Shown piece by piece: positions 43,656 to 51,830 of a stretch of DNA of 64,000 nt (positions are counted from its first letter, which is position 1; the number at the start of each line of letters is the position of its first letter). The DNA comes from CAVSJO01 sp963728445 (lineage in GTDB: Bacteria; Gemmatimonadota; Gemmatimonadetes; Longimicrobiales; RSA9), in assembly GCA_963728445.1 (NCBI GenBank), contig CAVSJO010000004.1:186001-250000 (forward strand), given 5' to 3'. The position numbers and the translations under genes were made by a program. The notes under the pieces were generated by a model. That model did no database searches. It saw nothing but the letters and a program-made list of their open reading frames with translations, and had not been told where the DNA came from.

Positions 43656-43909
43656 GGGGCGGGGGGGCTGCGCGGCCCTGCGCGGGGCGGCGGGGGCGGG
43701 GCGGGGTGGCGGGGGGCGGGGCGGGGTGCGAGGGGCTGGGGGGCGGCGCCAAGTGACCATTCCAGGCGCGGTGGCGGTCGGCCGGTCATTTCGCCGCGCG
43801 TGGCGGCGAGAAGCGACCAGCGGGTGAGCGGGCAGCGGGCGGGTCTGGTCGCTTGTGCTCGCTCGCTGACGACAATCGGCCATTCGTGGCGCGAGGCGGC
43901 TGGAATGGT
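43656..43909. other. Intergenic stretch with G-rich low-complexity start
   Basis: No convincing gene. The first ~95 bp are runs of GGGGCGGGG-type sequence with G on the plus strand; the remaining ~155 bp are ordinary GC-rich sequence with no matching reading frame on either strand. It may be decayed sequence linked to the permease remnant downstream. Confidence 0.55.
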
Positions 43910-43990
43910 CGAATCAATCCGGCGGCGCCCGGCGAATCGATCCGGCAGCGCCGGCGAATCGATCCGGCCGCCCCGGACAATCGGTCCGCC
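43910..43990. repeat. 22-bp tandem repeat containing CGAATCGATCCGG
   Basis: Three near-identical units at 43910-43932, 43933-43954 and 43955-43976, each starting CGAATC[GA]ATCCGGC, followed by a decayed half-unit (ACAATCGGTCCGCC). They lie just upstream of the permease remnant and end at its edge. Confidence 0.75.
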
Positions 43991-44004
43991 AGGGGCCGGC
44001 GCCC

Positions 44005-44211
44005 GCGGCGGGCGGCGTGGCACTCGGCACCGTCGGCAGCCTCTTCGCGGTCGACCTGCTGCGGACGCAGCTCTACGGGGTCAAGCCGACGGACCCGCTC
44101 ACGATGATCTCGGCAGGGGCCCTGCTCCTTCTCGCGACCGTGCTGGCGTGCCTGCTCCCCGCGGGCCGCGCGGCGCGGATTCCGCCGGCGAGCGCGCTGC
44201 GGACGGAATGA
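44005..44211 (+). pseudogene. 3' remnant of an ADOP/MacB-type ABC permease gene
   Basis: About 65 codons read VALGTVGSLFAVDLLR, LYGVKPTDPLT, a full membrane helix, then LPAGRAARIPPASALRTE and a stop. This is the last segment of the large MacB/ADOP permeases (FtsX-like domain): helix, LLFGV-PTDPLT turn, helix, and the final LPARRAARxxPxxALR. Nothing upstream encodes the rest, so it is a truncated relic. The last ~113 bp overlap, in the opposite direction, the 3' end of the carboxyltransferase gene. Confidence 0.8.
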
Positions 44212-45823
44212 GGGCCGAGGGCCCCAGCTCGCCCCACGGCCCCAGGTGCGCCCCGGGGTTGTGCAGCGCGGCCCTCAGGGCGAGGCCGAGGGCCGGGCGG
44301 GTCTCCTCGGGCGTGAGGAGGGCGTCGACGAAGCCGCGGGCCGCGGCGTAGCGGGCGTCGAGCTGCGCGTCGTAGTCGGCGCGGACGGCGTCAACCTTTG
44401 CCTGGAGCGCTTCGTCGGGGCGCTTCCCTTCCCGCTTCAGCTCGTCGAGCTGGGGGCCGAAGAGGGCCATGACGGCGCTGTCGCCCTCCATGACGCCCAT
44501 GCGGCCCGTCGGCCACGAGAAGATGAAGTCGGGGTCGAAGCCCTGGCCGGCCATGGCGTAGTAGCCGGCGCCGGAGGCGTGGTTCACCGTCAGCACGATC
44601 CTGGGCGACGTCGCCGTCGCCATCGCCTCGACGAAGCGGGCACCTGCCCGAATGATGCCCGAGTGCTCGGCGTCCGGACCCACCATGAAGCCGCTCACGT
44701 CCTGCACGAAGAGGAGCGGCGTGCGCAGACGGTTCATCGTCTCGATGAAATACGCCACCTTCTCGGCGCTGTCGGCGTAGACGATGCCCCCGAACTTCGG
44801 CGGGCCGCCGTGGGGGTCCTTCAGCATGCCCCGCTCGTTGGCGATGACGCCGACGGCGACGCCGTCGAGCCTCGCCGTGCCGCAGATCATCTCCGGCGCG
44901 TAGTCGGCCTGGAACTCGTCGAGGCGTCCATCGTCCAGCAGCGTCTCCAGCAGGTTCCTCATCTCATACGGCTGCCGGTGGTCCGACGGCAGGATGTCGT
45001 AGGCGTCCTCCGGGGGGCGCGACGGAGGCACGGCTTCCCCGATGCCGGCCCGCGGCGGATCGTACGGGAGCTCCTCGACGAGCTCGCGGATGCGCGCAAG
45101 GCACGCCCGGTCGTCCGGCACCCGGTAGTGGGCGACGCCGCTGATGGCGTTGTGCACGAACGCGCCGCCGAGCTCCTCCGCGCCGACGCTCTGGCCCGTT
45201 GCGCCCTTCACCAGGTTGGGCCCGCCGAGCCCCATGAAGCTGGTGCCCTCGACCATGAGGATGACGTCCGACAGAGCGGGCAGGTAGGCACCGCCCGCGA
45301 TGCACGGACCCATGACCGCCGCGATCTGCGGAACGTGCAGATAGCGGCGCATGATGGAGTTGTAGTAGAAGATGCGGCTGGCGCCGTACTGGCCCGGAAA
45401 GACGCCGCCCTGGTACGGCAGGTTCACGCCCGCGGAGTCGACGAGATAGACGATGGGGATGCGGCAGCGCATGGCGACCTCCTGCGCCCGCAGCATCTTC
45501 GTGATCGTCTCCGGCCACCAGCTCCCGGCCTTCACGGTGGCGTCGTTCGCGACGACGACGACGGGCCGGCCGTGCACACGGCCGAGGCCGGTCACGACGC
45601 CGGCCGACGGCGCCTGGCCGTCGTAGCGGTCGTGGGCGACCAGGAGGCCGATCTCGAGGAGTTCGGTGCGGGGGTCCAGGAGGAGCGCGATGCGCTCCCG
45701 GGCGGTGAGCTTGCCCTGCTCGTGCTGGCGATCGACGCGTTTCCGGCCACCGCCCTCACGGAGCCGGGCCTCGAGCTCGGCGACGTCGCTCGCGAGACGG
45801 CGCAGCCGGGAGTCGGGACTCAC
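44099..45823 (-). CDS. Acyl-CoA carboxylase carboxyltransferase (beta) subunit, C-terminally extended
   Basis: 574 aa from a GTG overlapping the mutase small-subunit stop (GTGA). Both crotonase-like halves are present: GKLTARERIALLLDP, GGVFPGQYGASRIFYYN, GPCIAGGAYLPALSD, GLGGPNLVKGATG in the first, and PLLFVQDVSGFMVG and ASGAGYYAMAGQGFD in the second. It transfers CO2 from biotin to an acyl-CoA; the sequence resembles methylcrotonyl/geranyl-CoA rather than acetyl-CoA enzymes. No biotin carboxylase or biotin carrier gene is in the window. The last ~38 residues, antisense to the permease remnant, look added by loss of the original stop. Confidence 0.87.
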   Translation of the reverse strand: MSPDSRLRRLASDVAELEARLREGGGRKRVDRQHEQGKLTARERIALLLDPRTELLEIGLLVAHDRYDGQAPSAGVVTGLGRVHGRPVVVVANDATVKAGSWWPETITKMLRAQEVAMRCRIPIVYLVDSAGVNLPYQGGVFPGQYGASRIFYYNSIMRRYLHVPQIAAVMGPCIAGGAYLPALSDVILMVEGTSFMGLGGPNLVKGATGQSVGAEELGGAFVHNAISGVAHYRVPDDRACLARIRELVEELPYDPPRAGIGEAVPPSRPPEDAYDILPSDHRQPYEMRNLLETLLDDGRLDEFQADYAPEMICGTARLDGVAVGVIANERGMLKDPHGGPPKFGGIVYADSAEKVAYFIETMNRLRTPLLFVQDVSGFMVGPDAEHSGIIRAGARFVEAMATATSPRIVLTVNHASGAGYYAMAGQGFDPDFIFSWPTGRMGVMEGDSAVMALFGPQLDELKREGKRPDEALQAKVDAVRADYDAQLDARYAAARGFVDALLTPEETRPALGLALRAALHNPGAHLGPWGELGPSALIPSAARSPAESAPRGPRGAGTPARSREGAGPLPRSS

Positions 45824-46236
45824 GCCCCGGCACGCTCCCGGGCGGCAAACCACTCCCGTATGTAGTCGATCGGAGCGCTGGTGGGGGTGCCCGGCCCGAA
45901 GAGCTTGCCGACGCCCATCGCCTCCAGCTCCTCCATGTCCTCCTCCGGGATGATGCCGCCACCGGTCAGCAGGATGTCGTCTGCGCCCTCTTCCCGCAGG
46001 AGCTCCAGCACGCGCCGGAAGAGCGTCATGTGCGCACCGGAGAGGATGGAAAGGGCGACCACGTCCGCGTCCTCCTGGACGGCGGCGCTGACGATCATCT
46101 CGGGCGTCTGGTGCAGCCCCGTGTAGATGACCTCGAAACCGGCGTCCCGGAACGCGCTGGCAATCACCTTCGCGCCGCGGTCGTGGCCGTCCAGCCCTGG
46201 CTTTCCGACGAGGACGCGGATCTTTCGATCGGGCAT
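45820..46236 (-). CDS. B12-binding small subunit of acyl-CoA mutase (IcmB-like)
   Basis: 138 aa, the normal size of a free B12 subunit. The cobalamin motif DxHxxG is seen at Asp16-His18-Gly21 (GKPGLDGHDRG), followed by ALSILSGAH and ILLTGGGIIP. It holds adenosylcobalamin for radical rearrangement of acyl-CoAs. The matching large subunit lacking this domain is 2.7 kb away on the same strand (48955-50667), as in isobutyryl-CoA mutase. No clear ribosome-binding site lies before ATG 46236, which follows the hairpin element. Confidence 0.9.
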   Translation of the reverse strand: MPDRKIRVLVGKPGLDGHDRGAKVIASAFRDAGFEVIYTGLHQTPEMIVSAAVQEDADVVALSILSGAHMTLFRRVLELLREEGADDILLTGGGIIPEEDMEELEAMGVGKLFGPGTPTSAPIDYIREWFAARERAGA

Positions 46237-46310
46237 GCTGTTTCTGTTTCCGGTCAGGTGGATTCTGGGGGGAAAGTAGGCGGTGGCGGCGCGTGGGAGC
46301 AAGCCGTGCA

Positions 46311-46761
46311 CCGGCGCTCCGCGCCGGGGCACCGCCTGCGGCGGGGCACCGCGCCGGGGCGCGGGGCACGGCCCTTCGGGCCGGGCACGCCTTCGGCGGG
46401 GTTCCGCGCCTGCGGCGCGGGGCGGCGGGCGCCGCTGCGCGGCTGCGCCGGGGGTCGCCCTTCGGGCGGGGGGCGCCCGTTGGGCGGCGGGGGCGGCGGG
46501 GGCGGCGGGCGTTGGCGGGCGGCGCGGGGGCGGTTGGGGCGGCGCGGGGCGGCGGTCCGGTTGTGACCGGGCGGCCGCGGCAAGCGCCCGGCCGCAGGCC
46601 GAAACCCCGCCCAAAGGGCGGCCGTGCGGCGACCGCGCAGCGGCGCCGTCCCCGCGCCGCAGGCGCGGAACCCCCGCCGCAGGCGGTGCCCCGCCGAAGG
46701 CGGTGACCGGCCCGTCAGGGCCGTGCCCCGCGCCCCCGGCGCGGTGCCCCGCCGAAGGCGG
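46311..46761. repeat. Inverted pair of hairpin-rich GC elements (non-coding island)
   Basis: This fills most of the 478-nt gap 46237-46714 and the end of the methyltransferase gene. At least 15 small perfect hairpins are packed here, e.g. 46332-46344, 46370-46382, 46404-46420, 46456-46468, 46652-46668, 46674-46686, 46691-46703, 46749-46761. Loops in the left half are TTC/TGC; in the right half GAA/GCA, their complements. The halves are inverted copies: left 46332-46374, 46400-46422 and 46429-46442 match the reverse complement of 46718-46761, 46650-46672 and 46633-46646. The centre (about 46490-46560) is GGCGGG-rich. No protein is encoded. Confidence 0.85.
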
Positions 46762-47584
46762 CTCTTGCGATGACCCGCTCGCTGTCGTGCTCCAGCGCCG
46801 ATCCGTCCCAGTCGCCGAAGTAGACGATGCGGGTGAAGCCGGCGGCCTTCAGCAGTCGGTCGATCTCGGTGGCGGTTCGGAGCCGCAGGGCGTGGCGTTT
46901 CTCGCCTCGCGACGCGGTGCCGTCGGAGTCGCGGCGGCGCCAGCGCAGGCGTTCGTGGCTGATGCCGGTGACGGGATCGAAGCGGCGTCGCACGCGGACC
47001 TCGGTGCCGTCGGGCAGGGTCCAGCGGTCGCGGCGGGCGTAGTGGGCGATGACGTCGTCGCGGTGCATGCTCTCGAGCAGGAACGCGCCGTCGGGGCGGA
47101 GGACGCGGCGGACTTCGCGCAGGGCGCGGAGGTCCTCCTCGTCGTCGAGGAGAAGACCGAGGCTGGTGAAGACGTTGACGGCTGCGTCGAAGGAGGCGTC
47201 GGCGAACGGGAGCTCGCGCAGGTCGGCGGCGGCGAGACGGAGGGACGCGCCGGCGTCGGCCAGTGCGTCCGCCGCGCGTCGCAGGAGCGGTACCGACAGG
47301 TCGGCCCCGAAGGTCTGCATTCCGGCTTCGGGGAACAGGGCGGTGTGACGGCCCCAGCCGCAGGGGAGATCCAGGATCCGGGCGTCCTGGGGCAGGCCGA
47401 GGAGCTCGGCCATGGCGGCGACCTCGCGGCGGCTCTCGGCCTCGGGGAAGAGGGACGCGTGCAGATCGAAGTAGCTGTCGTCGAAGAAGTCACGCCACCA
47501 GGCGTTCGCGGGAGGGCCGCCGGCCCTCTCCGCGCCCGGGCGCTCCGAAGCCGGGCGCTCGGCCCCTGCGGCCGCCTCGCTCAC
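46715..47584 (-). CDS. Class I SAM-dependent methyltransferase
   Basis: 289 aa. Motif I is ILDLPCGWGRHTALF near residue 69, with GADLSVPLLRRA (motif II) and AVNVFTSLGLL (motif IV region) after it; the C-terminal half has a beta-hairpin domain and the FTRIVYFGDWDGS segment typical of small-molecule or D-family methyltransferases. Substrate unknown. ATG overlaps the CorC stop (ATGA). The final ~15 residues (GGAPRRGRGARP) are encoded by the right arm of the hairpin element, so the natural C-terminus has probably been replaced. Confidence 0.85.
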   Translation of the reverse strand: MSEAAAGAERPASERPGAERAGGPPANAWWRDFFDDSYFDLHASLFPEAESRREVAAMAELLGLPQDARILDLPCGWGRHTALFPEAGMQTFGADLSVPLLRRAADALADAGASLRLAAADLRELPFADASFDAAVNVFTSLGLLLDDEEDLRALREVRRVLRPDGAFLLESMHRDDVIAHYARRDRWTLPDGTEVRVRRRFDPVTGISHERLRWRRRDSDGTASRGEKRHALRLRTATEIDRLLKAAGFTRIVYFGDWDGSALEHDSERVIARAAFGGAPRRGRGARP

Positions 47585-48936
47585 TCGGACCCGTCCTCCT
47601 GCGTCTCGAGGTCCGGGACGGGCGCGAGGTGGAGGGCGACGCGGTCGATGCGGCGGCCGTCCATGGCGATGACCTCGATGCGGCCCTTGTCGAAGCTGAC
47701 CTCCTCGCCGCCGTCCGGGACGCGGCCCAGCCGGCCCATGACGTAGCCGCCGACGGTCGTGAAGTCGTCCTCCGGAAGTCCGAGGGCGTAGCGATCGTTC
47801 AGGTCGGCGAGGGGGACGGCTCCGTCGAGGTAGATGGGGCCGTCAGCGGTCTCCACGATGGCAGGCACCTCCTCCGGCTCGTGCTCGTCCTGGATCTCGC
47901 CGACGATCTCCTCGACCACGTCCTCCAGGGTCACGATGCCGGCGGTTCCGCCGAATTCGTCGACGACGGCGACCATGTGGACGCGCTTGCGCTGCATTTC
48001 GCCGAGAAGCTCCTCGATGGGCTTGCTGTCGGGCACGAACGGCATCTCGCGCACGATCGCGGCCAGTCGGCGGGTGCCGCCGCGCTGGGCGCGCCACACG
48101 TCGCGGGCCAGGACGACGCCGACGAGCTGGTCGATGGACTCGCGGTAGACCGGGATGCGGGAGTGGCCCTCGTCCAGGATGAGCGACGTCGCCTCGTCGA
48201 TGCTCGCGCTCTCCGGCAGGGCGACGATGTCGGTGCGCGGCGTCATGATCTCCCCGGCGGACGTCTCGGAGAGGTCGAAGATGCCGCGGATCATCTCCAC
48301 GGGCTCGTTGGCGAGGAGGCCGTGCTCGTGGCTCTGGGCGACGAGCATCTCGATCTCCTCGGGGCGGTGGACCCGCTCGAGCTCACGGGCGCCGCGCAGG
48401 CCGAGGCCCTTCAGCAGCAGATTGGCGGAGCCGTTCAGCAGCCAGATGAAGGGCGTGAAGGCGCGGGTGAAGACGACGAGGGGCGGCGCGGTCCAGAGAG
48501 CCGCCGTCTCGGGCATGAGGATGGCGATGGACTTGGGGGCGAGCTCGCCGAGCACGATGTGCATGACCGTGATGGCGAGGTAGGCGATTACGAGGGCGAC
48601 ACCGTGGGACGCGAGGACGTCGAGGGGCGAACCGAGGCCGGAGAACGTCTGCACCAGCAGGGAGGCGACGGTCGCCTCGCCGACGAAGCCGAGGGCGATG
48701 GAGGCGAGGGTGATGCCGAGCTGCGTCGCCGACAGATAATGGTCGAGGCGGTCGATGGCGCCCCGGGCGATGCGCGCGGCACGGCTGCCGCCCCGGGCCA
48801 TCGCGTCGATGCGCGTGCGACGGGACGCGACGAGGCTGAACTCCGCCGTGACGAAGAAGCCGTTGACGAGGACGAGGGCCAGGACGACGGCCAGACGAAC
48901 GACGATCTGGCCGCCTGTCAGATGGGCGGGCTCCAT
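47581..48936 (-). CDS. CNNM/CorC-family transporter (hemolysin family)
   Basis: 451 aa. An N-terminal DUF21 membrane domain (about 10-190, four helices, with FFVTAEFSLVASRRTRI and VLGELAPKSIA), two CBS domains (about 210-330, starting IMTPRTDIVALP) and a C-terminal CorC/HlyC domain (about 350-440). The family exports Mg2+ or Co2+ or regulates such export. With mgtE 5 kb upstream in the same run it may balance magnesium. Confidence 0.92.
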   Translation of the reverse strand: MEPAHLTGGQIVVRLAVVLALVLVNGFFVTAEFSLVASRRTRIDAMARGGSRAARIARGAIDRLDHYLSATQLGITLASIALGFVGEATVASLLVQTFSGLGSPLDVLASHGVALVIAYLAITVMHIVLGELAPKSIAILMPETAALWTAPPLVVFTRAFTPFIWLLNGSANLLLKGLGLRGARELERVHRPEEIEMLVAQSHEHGLLANEPVEMIRGIFDLSETSAGEIMTPRTDIVALPESASIDEATSLILDEGHSRIPVYRESIDQLVGVVLARDVWRAQRGGTRRLAAIVREMPFVPDSKPIEELLGEMQRKRVHMVAVVDEFGGTAGIVTLEDVVEEIVGEIQDEHEPEEVPAIVETADGPIYLDGAVPLADLNDRYALGLPEDDFTTVGGYVMGRLGRVPDGGEEVSFDKGRIEVIAMDGRRIDRVALHLAPVPDLETQEDGSE

Positions 48937-48954
48937 TTCGATCAGGACCGTCCG

Positions 48955-50667
48955 CTAGAAGAAGATGGGCTCCTTGAAGGAGCCGTAGACTTCCTCCAGT
49001 GCGTGCCGGATCTCGAACAGCGTCGCGTAAGCGCGCACGGCGTCGAGCATGGGATCGAGGACGTTACGATCCTCGCGGGCCGCGGTCCGGAGGGCGTCCA
49101 GGGTCGCCTCCACCTTCGCGTCGTCGCGGGTGGCGCGGAGCTCGGCCATGCGCTCCCGCTGCCGGTTCTCGGAGGCCTCCGTGACCTTGAGGATCTCGAT
49201 GGGCACGTCGTCGTTGCCCTGCTCGAAGGCGTTCACGCCGACGACGATGCGCTCGCCCGTCTCGATCTCGCGCTGCTGCGCCTCGGCGCTGCGGGCGATC
49301 TCCCGCTGGAAGTAGCCCTGCTCGATGCCCGGCACGACGCCGCCGAGGCGCTCGACCGCGTCGAAGATCTCCTCGGCCTCTGTCTCGAGGCGGTCGGTCA
49401 GGGACTCGACGAAGTAGGAGCCGGCGAGGGGGTCGATCGTGTTCACCACGCCGGTCTCATGGGCGAGGACCTGCTGCGTGCGCAGAGAGATGCGCACCGA
49501 CTTCTCCGTGGGCAGCGCCAGCGTCTCGTCCATGGAGTTGGTGTGCAGGGACTGGGTGCCGCCGAGCACCGCGGCGAGGGCCTGATAGGCGACGCGCACG
49601 ATGTTGTTCTCGGGCTGCGGGGCGACGAGGCTCACCCCGGCGGTCTGGGCGTGGGTGCGGAGCCGCCACGACTCGGGGTCCGTCGCCCCGTAGACGTCGC
49701 GCATGCGCCGGGCCCAGATGCGGCGGGCCGCGCGGAACTTGGCGATCTCCTCGAAGAAGTCGTTGTGGACGTCGAAGAAGAAGGACAGCCTCGGGGCGAA
49801 ATCGTCGACGTCGAGGCCCCGGGCGACGCCGCGCTCCACGTACTCGAAGCCGTTGCGGAGCGTGTAGGCGAGCTCCTGGCCCGCCGTCGCGCCGGCCTCC
49901 CGGATGTGGTAGCCGCTGATGGAGATCGGGTTGTACTTCGGCGCGTTCGCCGAGCACCACTCGAACATGTCGACGATGAGCTTCAGCGCCGGCTCCGGCG
50001 GGTAGACCCACGCGTGCTGGGCCTGATACTCCTTCAGGATGTCGTTCTGCACCGTTCCGCGCAGCTTCTCCGGTGTGACGCCCTGTTTCTCCGCGGCGAT
50101 CACGTAGAAGGCGAAGAGGATGATCGCGGGGCCGTTGATGGTCATGGAGACGGAAACCCGATCGAGGGGAATCCCGTCGAAGAGGGTCTCCATGTCGGCC
50201 AGGCTGGAGATGGCGACACCGCACTTCCCCACCTCCCCCAGCGCGCGGGGGTGGTCGGAGTCGTAGCCCATCAGCGTGGGGAAGTCGAAGGCGACGGAGA
50301 GGCCGGTCTGGCCGTGCTCGAGGAGGTAGTGGTAGCGCTGGTTCGTCTCCTCGGACGTTCCGAAGCCCGCGAACTGGCGCATCGTCCACAGACGCGTGCG
50401 ATACATCGTCGTGTACGGCCCGCGCGTGAACGGGTACTCGCCCGGGAACCCGAGGCGATCGAGATAGCCGCCGTCGACGTCCAGGGGCGTGTAGAGCGGC
50501 CGGACGGCGTCGCCGGAAAGGGTCGTGAAGGACTCGTCCCGCCTGGGCACGACCTCCCACGCGGACTCCCACTCCGCCAGACGCGCTCGCAGCTCCCGCA
50601 GCTCACGCTCCTGGTCGCGGACCTTCTGCTCGAGGTCCGCCGGCACGTCCTTCTCGATCACTCCCAT
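48955..50667 (-). CDS. icmA: Adenosylcobalamin-dependent acyl-CoA mutase large subunit, isobutyryl-CoA mutase type
   Basis: 570 aa, without the B12 domain, which is encoded by 45820-46236. The TIM-barrel and CoA-binding sequences (TGLSVAFDFPTLMGYDSDHPRALGE is summarised by GYDSDHPRALGE; SVSMTINGPA; TQSLHTNSMDETLALPT) are those of the methylmalonyl-CoA mutase superfamily. The two specificity positions are Phe99 (RQFAGF; Tyr89 in methylmalonyl-CoA mutase) and Gln217 (KEYQAQH; Arg207 there), 118 residues apart as in isobutyryl-CoA mutase (Phe80/Gln198). So it should interconvert isobutyryl- and butyryl-CoA. A MeaB-type GTPase gene lies just upstream. A TTG at 50673 is an alternative start. Confidence 0.78.
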   Translation of the reverse strand: MGVIEKDVPADLEQKVRDQERELRELRARLAEWESAWEVVPRRDESFTTLSGDAVRPLYTPLDVDGGYLDRLGFPGEYPFTRGPYTTMYRTRLWTMRQFAGFGTSEETNQRYHYLLEHGQTGLSVAFDFPTLMGYDSDHPRALGEVGKCGVAISSLADMETLFDGIPLDRVSVSMTINGPAIILFAFYVIAAEKQGVTPEKLRGTVQNDILKEYQAQHAWVYPPEPALKLIVDMFEWCSANAPKYNPISISGYHIREAGATAGQELAYTLRNGFEYVERGVARGLDVDDFAPRLSFFFDVHNDFFEEIAKFRAARRIWARRMRDVYGATDPESWRLRTHAQTAGVSLVAPQPENNIVRVAYQALAAVLGGTQSLHTNSMDETLALPTEKSVRISLRTQQVLAHETGVVNTIDPLAGSYFVESLTDRLETEAEEIFDAVERLGGVVPGIEQGYFQREIARSAEAQQREIETGERIVVGVNAFEQGNDDVPIEILKVTEASENRQRERMAELRATRDDAKVEATLDALRTAAREDRNVLDPMLDAVRAYATLFEIRHALEEVYGSFKEPIFF

Positions 50668-50715
50668 CGTCAACCGTTCCCGCTCGGGTCCAGTTCCTCG
50701 CCCCGCACCGTGGGC

Positions 50716-51798
50716 TTACCCCAGTACCGCACGTACGATTCGCGCCGCGACGTCGTAGGGCGTCTCGCTGCCGTCCAGCAGGCGGGGGAGCGCCTCCTCG
50801 AGGATCGGCTCACCCCCTTCCCAGGCCTGCGCCCGGATTTCCCGTTCCACCGCCTCGCGCACGCGCTCCGCGGCGCGCTGGCGGCGACGCCGCTCCAGCT
50901 CGCCCGACTCCTCCAGCCACGTTCGATGGCGGGCGATCATGTCCGCCAGATCCAGAATGCCCTCCTCCTTCTCGGCGGACGCCCGGAGCACGGGAATGCC
51001 CCAGGCCCCGGCGCCGCCCCGGCCGTCATCGGCGGGGGCTCCGTCGGCGGCGACGTCGCCCTTCCCCGCCTTCTTCCGGGCCGCGGCCGCCGGATTCACG
51101 CCGTGATGGCCGGGCACGTTGCGGAACGCCGCGCCGATGCGCAGGCCGAGCATCATTTCGAGCTCCCGGGCGAGGCGCTCGGCGCCCGGCCGGTCGGCCT
51201 TGTTGACCACGAAGATGTCGGAGATCTCCATGAGCCCGGCCTTCATGGTCTGGACGGAGTCGCCGGACTCGGGCACGAGCACGACCACCGTCGTGTCCGC
51301 GGCGGCGGCGACGTCGAGCTCCGACTGGCCGACGCCGACCGTCTCCAGGATGACGCGGTCGAAGCCCCAGGCGTCCATCACGTCGGCGACCTCCTTGGAC
51401 GCGAGGGCCAGCCCACCGAGGGAGCCGCGGGTGGCCATCGAGCGGATGAACACGCCGGGGTCCGTCGCCAGTTCGTTCATGCGGATGCGGTCACCCAGCA
51501 GGGCGCCACCGCTGAACGGGGAGCTCGGGTCGACGGCGACGACGCCGACCGTCTCTCCCTCCTCGCGATAGTGGCGGACGAGGGCCGCCGTGAGCGTCGA
51601 CTTGCCCGCTCCCGGTGGGCCCGTGATGCCGAGGCGCTGCGCGCGGCCGACGCGGCCGTGGAGGGCGGCGAGGAGCTGCTGATAGCCGGGGCGGCCGTCC
51701 TCGACCACGGAGATGGCCCTCGCGAGGGCGATGCGACGGCCGGCGTCGAAGCTCTCGAGCAGGGCGGCGTGGCCGCCGACGGGGTGCGTCTCGATCAT
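50716..51798 (-). CDS. meaB: MeaB-family GTPase chaperone of B12 mutase
   Basis: 360 aa. G3E GTPase: Walker A GITGPPGAGKST (57-68), VVAVDPSSPFSGGALLGDRIRM shortened to DPSSPFSGGALLGDR, the switch ETVGVGQSE, and NKAD for guanine. It loads and repairs adenosylcobalamin in methylmalonyl- or isobutyryl-CoA mutase. It directly precedes the mutase large-subunit gene, so the partnership is strongly implied. A disordered, Gly/Ala-rich insert lies near 245-270. Confidence 0.94.
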   Translation of the reverse strand: MIETHPVGGHAALLESFDAGRRIALARAISVVEDGRPGYQQLLAALHGRVGRAQRLGITGPPGAGKSTLTAALVRHYREEGETVGVVAVDPSSPFSGGALLGDRIRMNELATDPGVFIRSMATRGSLGGLALASKEVADVMDAWGFDRVILETVGVGQSELDVAAAADTTVVVLVPESGDSVQTMKAGLMEISDIFVVNKADRPGAERLARELEMMLGLRIGAAFRNVPGHHGVNPAAAARKKAGKGDVAADGAPADDGRGGAGAWGIPVLRASAEKEEGILDLADMIARHRTWLEESGELERRRRQRAAERVREAVEREIRAQAWEGGEPILEEALPRLLDGSETPYDVAARIVRAVLG

Positions 51799-51830
51799 GG
51801 CCCGAAGATGCCGCGGTCGGCGGAAGGGTG

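Noticed and set aside
39210..43883. A 1557-codon minus-strand open frame opposite the VPS10 gene
   Set aside because: The part opposite the VPS10 gene has biased Arg/His/Pro-rich composition and no domain; the plus-strand protein with Asp-box repeats is clearly the real gene. The part over the AtuA-family gene is out of frame with it.
43853..44107. A small open frame across the 22-bp repeats
   Set aside because: Its sequence is repeat-derived with no start site or domain and is interrupted where the permease relic begins.
48955..50667. Methylmalonyl-CoA mutase
   Set aside because: The two substrate-specificity residues are Phe and Gln, as in isobutyryl-CoA mutase, so I did not use that label although the superfamily is the same.
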